Shown piece after piece: positions 34,994 through 46,000 of a stretch of 64,000 bases of DNA. Within the stretch, counting starts at the first letter, position 1, and every line of letters starts with the position of its first letter. Origin of the DNA: Desulfosporosinus acididurans (lineage in GTDB: Bacteria; Bacillota; Desulfitobacteriia; Desulfitobacteriales; Desulfitobacteriaceae); NCBI RefSeq assembly GCF_001029285.1, contig NZ_LDZY01000006.1:248001-312000 (forward strand). Direction: 5' to 3'. The notes below the pieces were generated by a model. It was not told the origin of the DNA. It ran no database searches and worked only from the letters and a program-made list of their open reading frames with translations. Both the position numbers and the translations under genes were made by a program.

Positions 34994-35788
34994 TTATATT
35001 TTAAAAAATCTACTAATTCCTCGTTTTTTCTTCTTTATATCAACATTTTTTAACACATATTCTTCATTAACCCTTATTTCCTTTCCTTCTAAGATGCATT
35101 GCGGGTTTCGAACAGTAACCTCTTCGAATTTTTCCTCACCTATAATTTGTCGAAGACTTTGAAGAGTCTCTGCATCCGATTCGCTGTGGGATACACGATG
35201 AGCATCGGAGCCGATAAAGTGAATCAAACCGCTGCTGAGCATCCTTTCCGTGAGCTTCTTAACCTGTGGGCCGTATCTCCCGCTTAAACTCCTAAAGTCA
35301 ATCTGAAAGAGAATCCCCCGCTTTGCCCATTCTATGAGCCGTTCCGGTTCAGCGATTATTTCTCGATATCTCTCCGGATGGGCAAGGACCGGTGTCAGCC
35401 CTTCAACGTTCAGATCAAAAAAAACCTGGTCCGTATAACGGGGTATTTCCATCAGCGGCAGTTCGACAAGAATATACCTTTTAGTGTTGCCTAAGGTCAG
35501 CAATTTTCCTTCGCGAACCCATTTCGCCATCTCAGGAAAAATATAGTTCTCTGCTCCCGGGAGAATTTGCACAGGGATTCCTGATTCAATAACCGCTTGG
35601 CGCACCTGCTCAACTGAAGCAAGGATTTCGTCGGGATGCAGGTAGTCAGTTCCTTCAATGACGTGCGGTGTCGTCAGGATTGTCTCAAAGCCTGCTTTCT
35701 GTAACTGACGCACAATTTCCAATGTCTCTTCCAGGCTTTTAGACCCGTCGTCTAAACCAGGGAGTATGTGACTGTGAATATCAATCAT
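34994..35788 (-). CDS. cpsB: Tyrosine-protein phosphatase CpsB/CapC (PHP family)
   Basis: Mn-dependent phosphatase that dephosphorylates the CpsD/YwqD tyrosine kinase and so tunes polymer length. 264 aa with PHP motifs MIDIHSHILPGLDDGSKSLE, TTPHV, LAHPERY and the final IGSDAHR. It follows the kinase gene but a hairpin terminator lies between them, so it may be separately regulated. Confidence 0.95.
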   Translation of the reverse strand: MIDIHSHILPGLDDGSKSLEETLEIVRQLQKAGFETILTTPHVIEGTDYLHPDEILASVEQVRQAVIESGIPVQILPGAENYIFPEMAKWVREGKLLTLGNTKRYILVELPLMEIPRYTDQVFFDLNVEGLTPVLAHPERYREIIAEPERLIEWAKRGILFQIDFRSLSGRYGPQVKKLTERMLSSGLIHFIGSDAHRVSHSESDAETLQSLRQIIGEEKFEEVTVRNPQCILEGKEIRVNEEYVLKNVDIKKKKRGISRFFKI

Positions 35789-35840
35789 GTAAACGCTCCT
35801 TTAATCTAATAACTAAAACTCTTTTCGCAAACCGTATAAT

Positions 35841-35889
35841 AAAAACCTCCTAATGCAGATAGTTTGGCTTCTGCATTTAGAAGGTTTTT
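35841..35889. terminator. Terminator after cpsD
   Basis: AAAAACCT..TAATGCAGA pairs with TCTGCATTTAG.AGGTTTTT; T-run on the minus strand, directly after the cpsD stop. Confidence 0.8.
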
Positions 35890-35907
35890 GTCCTTTACGT
35901 TTAGTTT

Positions 35908-36669
35908 TTAAGATACATCCTTTTGGTTTCTGTGCAAAAGATTAAAAAACGTTGTTTTCTTCTCATGTTTATGCCGTTTGCGCTTTTTCGCTGGGGCCTC
36001 TGAACCATGATAATAGTAATAGTAATAATATTCACTGGTTTTCAGGTCGGCCTTATTGAGCACTGCGCCAAGGATTTTGGCCCCTACTTTATCCAGCTGC
36101 TCTTTAGCACGCTGCGCATAATCTCTATTTACCTCTGCCGAAGCGACTACTAAAATGACACCGTCAACTTCCTGGGCAAGAATGGCTGCATCGGTCACGG
36201 CAACTATGGGAGGGGTGTCAATTAAAATAATATCAAACTGTCCGCTGACCTCTTCGATCAATCGTTTCATGCGCTTGGAACCGACAAGCTCGGCTGGATT
36301 CGGAGGAATAGGGCCTCCTGTCAGAACCATGATCCCGGGCACAGAGCTTTCCTGGATAAAGGTATCCAACTCATACTCCTGAACCAAGGCCATGGACAGT
36401 CCGCGGCTATTGTCCAGGCCAAAGAGTTTATGCTGTGTAGGATTACGCAGATCGGCATCGATGATGAGCACAGATTTGCCTGTCTGAGCCATACTAACCG
36501 CAAGGTTGGCTACGGTTGAAGACTTTCCTTCCCGTGGACCGGCACTGGTAATCATTATCTTCTTCGTTTCAGAATCCACGCTGGTAAATTGAACATTCGT
36601 TCTAAAGGTTCGGAAAGCCTCCGAAACCGGAGACTTTGCCTGCTCAACGGTGATTAAGGAATATGTCAT
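35908..36669 (-). CDS. cpsD: BY-kinase CpsD/CapB (YwqD-like tyrosine autokinase)
   Basis: 253-aa bacterial tyrosine kinase controlling EPS assembly. Walker A SAGPREGKSSTVANLAVSMA (residues ~42-61), Walker A' VLIIDADLRNPTQHK, Walker B ILIDTPPIV. The C-terminus has the autophosphorylation cluster SEYYYYYYYHG followed by a basic KKRKRHKHEKK tail. Its start overlaps the adaptor stop as ATGA, so the split kinase/adaptor pair is translationally coupled. Confidence 0.95.
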   Translation of the reverse strand: MTYSLITVEQAKSPVSEAFRTFRTNVQFTSVDSETKKIMITSAGPREGKSSTVANLAVSMAQTGKSVLIIDADLRNPTQHKLFGLDNSRGLSMALVQEYELDTFIQESSVPGIMVLTGGPIPPNPAELVGSKRMKRLIEEVSGQFDIILIDTPPIVAVTDAAILAQEVDGVILVVASAEVNRDYAQRAKEQLDKVGAKILGAVLNKADLKTSEYYYYYYYHGSEAPAKKRKRHKHEKKTTFFNLLHRNQKDVS

Positions 36670-37382
36670 GATGCTCTTCCCCTCTTAGCCTTTTTTTCAA
36701 TATCATATCTTGGAATAACACCCAGTACCGGAATCCCCAGAAGATTTTCTATATCGTCGGAGGTTTTGACCGTGTTATCCAGAAATTCCAATACTAAGGC
36801 CAGCCCAACAGCAGCCATTAAGCCAACGACAAAAGCTATCAGAACGTTAAGCTTCTTATTTGGTTTAACCGGCTTATCGGGGGGGACAGCTTTATCTACG
36901 ATGCTGACACTGTCAACCTTCTTAATCTCAATGACCGCTTTGGAAAAATCAGCTGCTAAATCGTTAGCGATCTTAGCTGCCAGTTCAGGATCAGTATTCG
37001 TGACCCCGATTTCCAAAACTTCCGTGTCCTTTACCTGATTGACATCTATCAAGGCATCCAATTGTTCCGCTTCCAACGGTAAGTGTAAATCCTGAATAAC
37101 ATTCTCTTCAACGGTGCGGCTTTTGGCAATCGTCGCATACGTTCTCGCCAGTTGTTGATTAGCCAGCAAAACGTTATTATCCAGCATTTGGGCAGCAGCT
37201 TGTCCTTCTTCGGCGGCCTTTTTCCCAACAATTAAGGTTGTGGAAGCTTGATACGTCGGTTTAATAATCAGGAAGCTGATAATACCACTAGTCAAAGCGG
37301 CAATAAGAGGTAAGGTTATTACAATCAGCCAGCGTTTTTTGATTACTTCCCAGTACTGCCGAAGGTCTATTTCTTCTTCCAT
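36666..37382 (-). CDS. Wzz/CapA-type chain-length determinant and kinase activator
   Basis: 238-aa membrane protein with two spans (IVITLPLIAALTSGIISFLI near residue 20; VLIAFVVGLMAAVGLALVLE near residue 190) and an external helical domain. The PPDKPVKPNKK motif just before the second span is the Wzz signature. The short cytosolic tail would contact CpsD. Together with cpsD and cpsB it forms the usual Firmicute EPS phosphoregulatory set. Confidence 0.93.
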   Translation of the reverse strand: MEEEIDLRQYWEVIKKRWLIVITLPLIAALTSGIISFLIIKPTYQASTTLIVGKKAAEEGQAAAQMLDNNVLLANQQLARTYATIAKSRTVEENVIQDLHLPLEAEQLDALIDVNQVKDTEVLEIGVTNTDPELAAKIANDLAADFSKAVIEIKKVDSVSIVDKAVPPDKPVKPNKKLNVLIAFVVGLMAAVGLALVLEFLDNTVKTSDDIENLLGIPVLGVIPRYDIEKKAKRGRAS

Positions 37383-37490
37383 GTGATCCTCCCGATTAAT
37401 TCAGACTAGTCTAAACATAGTAGTATTCTCGTTGATTTGTGATTTTCCTCTCTAATTGGATAATTATTCTTCTAAAGTAAAATTATATGG

Positions 37491-39818
37491 TTAACTTTTA
37501 TGGTTTCCCAGTTTAATCGTGAAGGTCAATTCGTCACTGTCCTGATAGCCATCTTTCGTTATCTTTCCTTTAAAGACGACATTTCCTGTTCCAAGAAAAC
37601 TTCTTAAGGACTTAAGAGATAAGCCATTTTCTCCCTTGCCTAACCCTCCCAGCAAATCACCCGTTGTGACTACCCCGCTGCTGTCAATCGCTGCACTGAT
37701 ACTGCTGTTAAGCAGTTCCACTCCGCTGGATAGGCGGATGGATTCAATGACCAATTTAGGAGACGATTGATTGGCAGTAATTTTTAATCCCGTAAAAACA
37801 ACACTATCGCTGGTTCCAGTAAAATCGAAGGTATTATCACTTGTAACTTGCCGGGTCACATTGTCACTTGCGAGAGCGTAAACAGATGTCACAGTTAGTT
37901 TGTTTGAGTCCGTGGGGGGCGTGGGCTGTGTTGGTGTTGTTGATGTTGTTGTCGGAGCTGCACCCCCGCCTGATGTCGGCGTCGTGGTGATCTCGCCTGG
38001 AGTAGGAGTCACCGGTGTTATCTGCCCATTAACTTTTCCTCCGCCGCCAACAAGGGAACCGGTGGAACCGATGTCCAAATTGCCTATCGTTGCAGTGCTG
38101 GGAACTATAATCTCAGCCTTGGCCAAACTCTTCATAGTTTCAACGGCGGAATTTGCTGCTAAAGTCACGTTCCCTTGGGTGGTCATTTCAACATTCTTAA
38201 AACTGCCGTCTAAAGTCACCGTTTGCTTCGGATTCTCTGGACTGATAACGACGGAAGGTATCACCGCGTCCGACGCTGCTTTAAGATTAACTTCTCCAGA
38301 GACTGTTACCGGCTGAGTAAAAGTCCCCCTCAGTTCTACGACAGGGCTCTGGTCTGGGGGGCTTTGAATAGCCAGCGTACCCAAATTTGCTCCGTCCGCC
38401 TCTATAATGGCGGAAGACCGGACAACAATATTATTGATAGTCGTAGTTCCTGCAGCTTCGACGTGGACATTTTTGCTGCTGTCAACTGTGAGACGTTCTG
38501 TAGAAGTGTTCTTTAGAAGAATGCTGTTTTGAGCCCCGGAGAGAATAACAATATTGGCAGCGGTTACACCATCTAAAGCGGCTGTGCCATTGTCTCCAGG
38601 ATCCAGGAAAACAGTTCCTTGAACATTTACGTTGCTGAGAGTGATATTATCTCCTTTGACATAAATACTGTAGTCGGCTTTGGCATTGCTCAGCGTTACA
38701 TTGCTGCCTGTTATTTGAATATTATCCGTCAGCTCCTGGGGCTTTGCAGGATCTTTCGAACCCAGCGTCTCATTGTCCGTGGAATACGCTACTGTCGAAT
38801 TCAAAGAATTTAGCTCAGCTGAAGGGACAACTGCTTCTCCGCCTAAGACAACCATATCTTGAGTGGAGATCATAGATTTCACAAAATTCTTAGTCCCACT
38901 ATCTAATGAACTATTTACCAGCAGGATAGGTGCATGGTCAGCCGCGGCCAGAGAAACGCCGGCTAAAGCGTCAACCAAGGTTTCACCATTGGCGACATAA
39001 ACCTTATTATTCCTGTAGTCCCCTGCCATATCTTTCAGAATCTGAAGGTTGGTATCATATTTCGTTTGACCAAAGTAACGGTTTACTTTACCGGGTAATT
39101 GGTTGGCTACCGTATCAGAAACTACTGCAGTACCGCCGATTACGTCGGATTCTGTAACATTAGTCTTAATACTGTCCAAATACGTTTTTACCGAGTCGGG
39201 AAGTTGGGACTGGGTCGTCGTCAGAATCGGAATACCCTGAGCCGCTGCAATAGAAGCTATGGAAAGGGCATCCGACGGGCTTAACCAACCCGCAGTGACC
39301 ATAACTCGGGAAATGGGAACCCCCTGCTGGGCTATTTCTTTAGCTATGTTTACCGAAGTTTCATATTGATCGTTTCCACCCAGTTGAACGGGCGTTATCC
39401 CCATACCCTTAATTTCCTCAATGACAGAGGGCTTTATGACAGCAGAACCACTGGTTATATAAACGTTTTGCGGTTTTAACCGGAGTAATTCTGATTTAGC
39501 ATACGAATTTAATTGCTGCCCGTTATCTGTTAAAAGAATTGGTGCTTTCAAGCTCGCGGCCAAGGGTCCTGCAGCAAGAGCATCAACAAGATTATTTTTC
39601 AGTCCCGTCGAGAGAACGACACTCGCACAGGTACCCGTCCAACCCTTTTGCGAAATCAAAGCTGCAGTCTCGTATTGGTTGGCCCCGCCGATTCTTGTAA
39701 CGGCACTTGGACCATTGGCGGTCGCTGCGTTGGCGGCTAAAGGGGATAGAGTCGATGATAAAGCCACAACTGTGGCGATACATCCTTTTATCAATCGTTG
39801 TTTTGTGCTTCTTTTCAA
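37491..39818 (-). CDS. CWB2 cell-wall-binding surface protein, 775 aa
   Basis: Secreted wall protein. Signal peptide (IATVVALSSTLSPLAANA), then three CWB2 domains (residues ~38-330; GG..QYETA, SGSAVI and LVDALAAGPLAA motifs) that in clostridia bind anionic wall polymer. Next is a repetitive beta-rich module (~350-600) rich in short 'N..V.A.' strands, a Pro/Thr/Gly linker and a C-terminal domain of ~130 residues with no recognised family. TTG start after GAGGAGG. The N-terminal two thirds are clearly paralogous to the giant protein next door (shared SNV.V.GT.FLDPGDNG). Confidence 0.92.
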   Translation of the reverse strand: MKRSTKQRLIKGCIATVVALSSTLSPLAANAATANGPSAVTRIGGANQYETAALISQKGWTGTCASVVLSTGLKNNLVDALAAGPLAASLKAPILLTDNGQQLNSYAKSELLRLKPQNVYITSGSAVIKPSVIEEIKGMGITPVQLGGNDQYETSVNIAKEIAQQGVPISRVMVTAGWLSPSDALSIASIAAAQGIPILTTTQSQLPDSVKTYLDSIKTNVTESDVIGGTAVVSDTVANQLPGKVNRYFGQTKYDTNLQILKDMAGDYRNNKVYVANGETLVDALAGVSLAAADHAPILLVNSSLDSGTKNFVKSMISTQDMVVLGGEAVVPSAELNSLNSTVAYSTDNETLGSKDPAKPQELTDNIQITGSNVTLSNAKADYSIYVKGDNITLSNVNVQGTVFLDPGDNGTAALDGVTAANIVILSGAQNSILLKNTSTERLTVDSSKNVHVEAAGTTTINNIVVRSSAIIEADGANLGTLAIQSPPDQSPVVELRGTFTQPVTVSGEVNLKAASDAVIPSVVISPENPKQTVTLDGSFKNVEMTTQGNVTLAANSAVETMKSLAKAEIIVPSTATIGNLDIGSTGSLVGGGGKVNGQITPVTPTPGEITTTPTSGGGAAPTTTSTTPTQPTPPTDSNKLTVTSVYALASDNVTRQVTSDNTFDFTGTSDSVVFTGLKITANQSSPKLVIESIRLSSGVELLNSSISAAIDSSGVVTTGDLLGGLGKGENGLSLKSLRSFLGTGNVVFKGKITKDGYQDSDELTFTIKLGNHKS

Positions 39819-39961
39819 GTTATGTCCTCCTCTTTTTACTTCTTTTCTTAAGTGTCACTCTGAGGAAATCCAGATGTAATTCGCCGCCGAATATGGATAT
39901 TCCTCTATTTTAACCCATAATTTTAGTTACTTTCCATATTGTTCATTTTCTTTCTTAACGA

Positions 39962-39995
39962 GTAACAGAGAGTTGGAAATCCAACTCTCTGTTAC
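39962..39995. terminator. Hairpin after the giant CWB2 gene
   Basis: GTAACAGAGAGTTGG / CCAACTCTCTGTTAC, perfect 15-bp arms with a four-base loop, about 50 bp after the stop. The T-run on the minus strand is weak, but no other terminator is seen. Confidence 0.7.
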
Positions 39996-40046
39996 GACTA
40001 TACTCAGAATAGGAATTAGACTGAAAACGTTAACGACATTTGCTCA

Positions 40047-43000
40047 TTAATTTACCTGAACCGTTATGAACAATACGGCGTTACTGCTACCTGGAGTGCT
40101 TCCATGCTTATAGGCAGAAATAATTGTCGTTCCGGCACTTATGGCATTGATCTGTGGTTTGCCGGTGGACGTTGAGATTGTTATGGTAGCTGCAGCTGGA
40201 TTACTGCTGTACCAATCGACCAGACCCGCCAGGTTAATCCAGCTTGTATCGACGCCTTTGACACTGATATCAAACTCCTTACTTTGTCCAACCGATAATT
40301 GAGTTGGAATTGTGCAAGTAATTTGAGATCGGATGGCAGCCAGGACGACTGCTTTCTCAGCGGCGTTAGATGGATCAATGATGGTTCCGAGCTGACGTTG
40401 GGCTTGTACTAACATATCAATATTCCAGCCAAGTGCCGGAAGCTTCGTAGCAAAGGTTGAATATTGACTGTTACTATTCGCAGCGTCTCTCATTGCTTCC
40501 TTAGTCCAGGCAACCATTTGGTCTTTAATCACTGTGTTGGAGGCACCGATTAGATCAAGTAAACTCGTACTTGAATTTGATATGACCGTAGGGAGTTCAT
40601 TCTTGGCTGCCAACAAGTAGCCGTAAACTTGGTCCATCGTGAAATCATTGCCGAAAAGAGCCCTGAATGTTGCGTGATTCTCAGACTTAAACTTATTGAG
40701 ATTGGCCTCGAATGTATCCCTGTCATCTGAATACTGTACCGTGCTCATGTCCTTCACAAACTGAATTAGCGCTGTTTTAGCTGTTCCTGCATCCGCAAAG
40801 CGAGCAGTTACCTGAGGCGTAAGAAGAGGATTTACTACACTGTCCCAGCGCTGATCGGTAACCGGAAGGGCATTAAGGGCATTTCTGGCACTCTTCAGTG
40901 AAGCTTTCTCTGCTTCACTCAGGTTGGCATACATGCTCATGACATCATCAATCAATTGATCTTCTGCTGCTGAAGATGCAGCATTAATGACAATCGTATA
41001 GGTTGTGGTTTTCCCGTCATACGTGATCGTCAACGTTTGAATGGCTGACGGGGTGGTACTGTCAAAACCTGTGACATTATTGACTGTTATCGGCTCAACT
41101 TTCGTGCTGCCGTCGCTGTAAGTTCCTGTGACGACAAGGCCTGAAATGTCCAGGCTCTCTCCCACTTTATAAACAAGTTTTGTCGCCGGTGTAGTAATGG
41201 AAATGCTTTCCAAGACAGCAACAGGAGCCGGTTTAACGGTGATGGTGTACGTTGCCGTTTTACCGCCAACAGTAATGGTCAAGGTTTCGCTGGCAACCGG
41301 AACCGAGCTGTCAAAACCGGTCACATTCTGAAGGGTGATGGTTTCCGTTTTAGTACTGCCGTCACTATAATTTCCTGTCACAACTAAGCCGGAAATGTCC
41401 AGGGGTTCTCCGACATAATAGACCGTCTTTGTTGCAGGAGCAGTGATGGTGATGCTGTTCAGAACGACTGGGGCCGCTTGGATTTGAACTGTATAGGTTG
41501 TGGTTTTACCCTCTATAGTGATGGTCAAAGTTTGGCTGGCAACAGGGCTTGAGCTGTCAAAGCCTGAGACATTCGCCGCTGTTACATTCATAACCTTCTT
41601 ACTGCCGTCACTATAATTTCCAGTCACGACTAAACCGTTAATATCCAGCGCGTCACCTACGGTGTAAACCAACTTAGTGGCCGGTGTTGTAATGCTGATG
41701 CTTACCAATACAATAGGATTTTTGGTAAACACTAAGGGTTTAGCGGCACTGGCCGGGAAGTTGGCAGTTGCTGCCAATCGTACCAGTACAGTTACATTCC
41801 CGCTGAGGTTCGGAGGAGTAACCGAGCTATACCTGAGATAAGTTGTCCCCCCATCGAGACTGTACTCCATGGTACTGTCAATACCTACAATGACATTGTT
41901 CGCATCATCAGCACTGACATTAGGCGCTGCAGGTGCCCCATTGGCAGGAATAGAAATTGTAATCGGAGAGCCCTGAATGCTGCCGACTTTCGTGGACGTT
42001 GGCGATGCACTTAAGGTGAGAACTAAATTTTGCTCTTTAGCTGTTTTTGTTACCGGTGTAAACGTGAACACGCCATTTGCATAATTCAAGTTTCCCAGAG
42101 TATAAGGAGTATTATTCAGCGCAGCTGAGAGGCTGAAATCAGCTTTCGTCAGAGAAGCTGAACCATTGCCGCTGAAGGTCAATGTTAACTGTCCATTTGT
42201 GGCACTCAGTCCTTTGACGTCAACGACTCTCTTTACACTTTGTGTTGCTGTGGAGGTCCATTTAGCCTTGTCAGTCGCCTTCACCGTTATTGTGTTATTG
42301 CCCAAACTTAAGGGGATATTGGAAAGGACAAAGTTCCCGGCAGTTTGCCCGCTCAATGTTGCGATTGGCGCTGCAGCATCGTTTACAAAAACTGCAACAT
42401 CCGCCGTTTCATCCAAGGTCCCTTGCACTTGAATTGAATCCGACTCTGTCGGATTTGCTCCAACGGTACACGTTAAAACTGGAGCCTTCTTGTCAATGCT
42501 GAACGTCAAAGACTGATTGGCAATTTTAATTGCCCCATCTGAAGTGACTTTCAGAGCCATGGCAATAAAGGCATAGGTATGCTGACTATCTTGATTACAG
42601 TGTGCAGTTTCGCTGCCGCCGGCTGCGCCAAGATTCCAGGCATTTGTTACAACGTTGTCTACCGTTTCGGTTAAGAATACCTGTTGAGAACTCGAAGCAG
42701 TAACGGTCACGTTTTGATCTTCCGTATAGGTTTGACCATTGCTGACGGCACTGAAACTCAGTAAGGGACTGCTGCTGTCCATGGTGAAGGTGACGGTTTT
42801 TGTCGTTGTATTTCCGGCCAAATCCGTAATAGATGCTGTTAAAGTATGCAGTCCTTCATTGGCAGCACTGTAAGTATAGGCGCCATTTGAACTGTTTGCC
42901 GTCTGGAGCGCACCGTCAATCTTAACCACTGGAGTTTGATTTTCATCGGACGTGACAACAATACTCAAGTCATTTGCATAGACCCCTCCGTCACTAACTC

Positions 43001-46000
43001 CAACGACATTCAAATTCGGAGATATGGTATCTTTCCGAACGATAAATGATTGGCTGGCTTCGTTGCCGAAGGAATCAATGGCATCAATAACAAAGTTGTT
43101 GTTGCCTTCACCAGGCAAATTGAGGGTTAACGAAGTATTGCCATTCTTCTGACCTACAGACTGGCCATTGACAAAGACTTCCGCATTCTCAGAGAGTTTG
43201 AAATCAAGCACAACTTTTTCTGTATTGGTGACAAAAATGTCTCCATCTTTGGCAACATACCCTTTCAACGAGACTGAACTAAACACCGGAGGTGCAGTAT
43301 CCACGTTAAAGGTTTTTCTGAGAGTTGTGCTGTTTTCAGCACTGTCTTCAGCGGTAATTTTTACTTTGTGCTGTCCATCCGCCAGATTTAGGGGAATATT
43401 AAAGGATTTCCCTTGAACATAGTTAGTCACCAGATCCGGTTGAGAAACGCCGTCAATTTCCACCTTTGTAATTGTTGCAGCAGGATCGAGGTCACTGACG
43501 GTACCTTCTAACTTCATCTCTCCTGCTTGTTTTGCAGCAGCATTGATCTGGATCAATGTGTTAGTGTTCGTAAAGTTAATTACAGGCGGTGTGCCGTCTA
43601 AAGCGGCCTGGTAATCGGAGAAGTTTTTCGTCTTCAGCCAGACATAGCCGGTATCAGACAGATAGTACCCTTCATCAACCACCATGGCGTTAGGATCGAA
43701 AGCACCGCTTGTCGTGCTGTGAATTACGATCGGCGCACCGATTGTTCCATCTTCACTGATATGGAAGAGGGTAACGCCCTTTAATCCCACTCCAACTAAA
43801 ATCTTCAGGGTGACAGGATTGATCGGTTTTTCGCTGAAGTTGAAAGACAAGGAGCCGCCAAGCAATTTATACGTAGAATCCCCGGCAAAGGTTCCTGTAC
43901 GTACTGTCATCTGGATTGCACTTCCAGTTGTGCTTCCCGTTTGACTAAAGGCATTGGCAGGAATGTCCAGCATAGCATTCTCACTAACTTGGACATTGCT
44001 TTGTGCCACAGCGGGCGGAATATAGTTGGAAGTCAAAGCCCCATTCCCTACATTTCCAGCCATATCAGTAGCGCTTAGATATAAGCCATTTGCTCCAACT
44101 TGCGGCGAAGGCGTCGTGATGACATAATTTCCGGCAGCATCCGGACCGGTAATATTTCCGGCCGAAATAGTTGTTCCATTATAGGTCGCAGTTAAACTCT
44201 TAACAGCTTCATTAACAGAGACACTGTAATGTGTGTCATCGACTATAGTTACCGCAAGAACAGGAGGTGTGCTGTCCAGCTTCAGGGTATAATCCTGCGG
44301 ACTACTCTCATTACCGGCATAATCTACGGTAACAAGTGTCAAAGAATTTAGACCTTCAGTTAATGGAACACCGTTGACACTGAACGTGCCGTCTTGGGCA
44401 ACGGTTCCTTCAGCCAAATCGACACCGTCTTTGCGAACAATAACAGTAGTGTCAAAGGGGTTTGCATCTCCGGCAGCCGCGGAAACCGTTCCGGTAATAT
44501 TTACAATTCCCGTCCGGACGGTACTTCCTGCCACAGGCGACGTTACCACAGGTGCAGAAGGTACTACACTATCGTAGTCAAAATCAAATGACATTAGACT
44601 GCTGAGATTCCCCGCTTGATCCTGAACTTGATAGGTTAGTCTGTTATGTCCCTGAAGCAGCTGATTGCCGCTAAGCGTGACAGTCCCTGAGTTATTAGTT
44701 TTTGGAGAGTTTTGGTTAAGAGTATACGTAATGGTTTCGCCGGCAGCAGCTTGTAATTGAATTGTTAAGTTTGCTGCTTTGAAGTATCCATTTTGTCCAT
44801 CGGGTGCAGCAGGATTTGTGATCAGGCTTACATCCGGTGGGGTGTTGTCCAGGATGATTGGTTGTGCCCAGGCAGATTTCTGCACATTCCCGGCTTTGTC
44901 CTTGGCAGTAATATTAAGCACGAGGTTGTCCAAATCTCCGCCGCCCGCGCTCCAGGTTCCTGTGAAGGTTCCATCCCCGTTCGCGGTCAAAGGAATGTCC
45001 CCGCTTATGGATCCAGACGGTGAATCAATACTGAAGCTCTGATTTTGCAATTTAGCATCCGTAATTGTTGCAGTTACGGTGACAGTATTTCCCGCTCGAA
45101 CATAAAGGGGTGCATTTAAGTCAGCTGATTGACCATCTTTGGCAACGCCGCTTAAGGTTACGGTTGGTGCAGATCGATCGACTGTGAACTGAATCGTCCT
45201 GGAATAGGACTGCCCTTGATATTGAGTCGTAACGATCAGCATATGGTCTCCGTCCCTTGTCGGAGCCGAGCCTGAGCTGAAACTGTTACCATCCAATGTG
45301 GCAGTCGTCGCATCGGTTAGGAGGGTCTCGCCAGCGTAGGCAGAGAAAGTGATTGTTGGCAGATAGTTGAGATACTGACCTTCAGTGACACCCGTTATGG
45401 TATTCGTTACCTTAAGTTTATCAATGCTGAAGCTGATCTGTTTCGTAGTCACGTTGCCGGCTGAGTCAGCTGCGGTAATGACAACAGTATAGTCTGTTAC
45501 AGCATTGTCTGCGCCGCTAAAGGGATATTGGCCATTAGGCGGTAACGGTATCTCATCGTTTTTATTTATTTTTAGAGACGTGTTACCTTCAGAAGCGTTC
45601 ACTTTCATCGTGACATCATCTCGGTAAGTAGTCCCATCTGTAATGCCAGTAACGGTAACTACAGGCGGGGTCTTATCAATGACAAACCTAATGAGCGGCG
45701 AAGTTCCTACATGAAAAGCTCCATCCGTCGTGGAGACTTGGAGGGTGTATGCCCCTTCGCCGGATATCGCATCTCCAATCGCGTAGGGAACTGTGGTGCC
45801 ATCCTTTGTAAGAACGGTCTGAGCGTTTGCTTTTAAAAGCGATTGACTGGCTACCGTATCGGTAAAGTTGATAACCGGAGTCACTGAGGTATTATAGCTT
45901 TTTCCATCTTGAACTCCTGTTACAGTTACCGTTGGGGCAGTTTTATCAATCCAAAACTGTATTGTTTTGTGGCTTGCAGCGCTCACATAGCTGGGATTCA

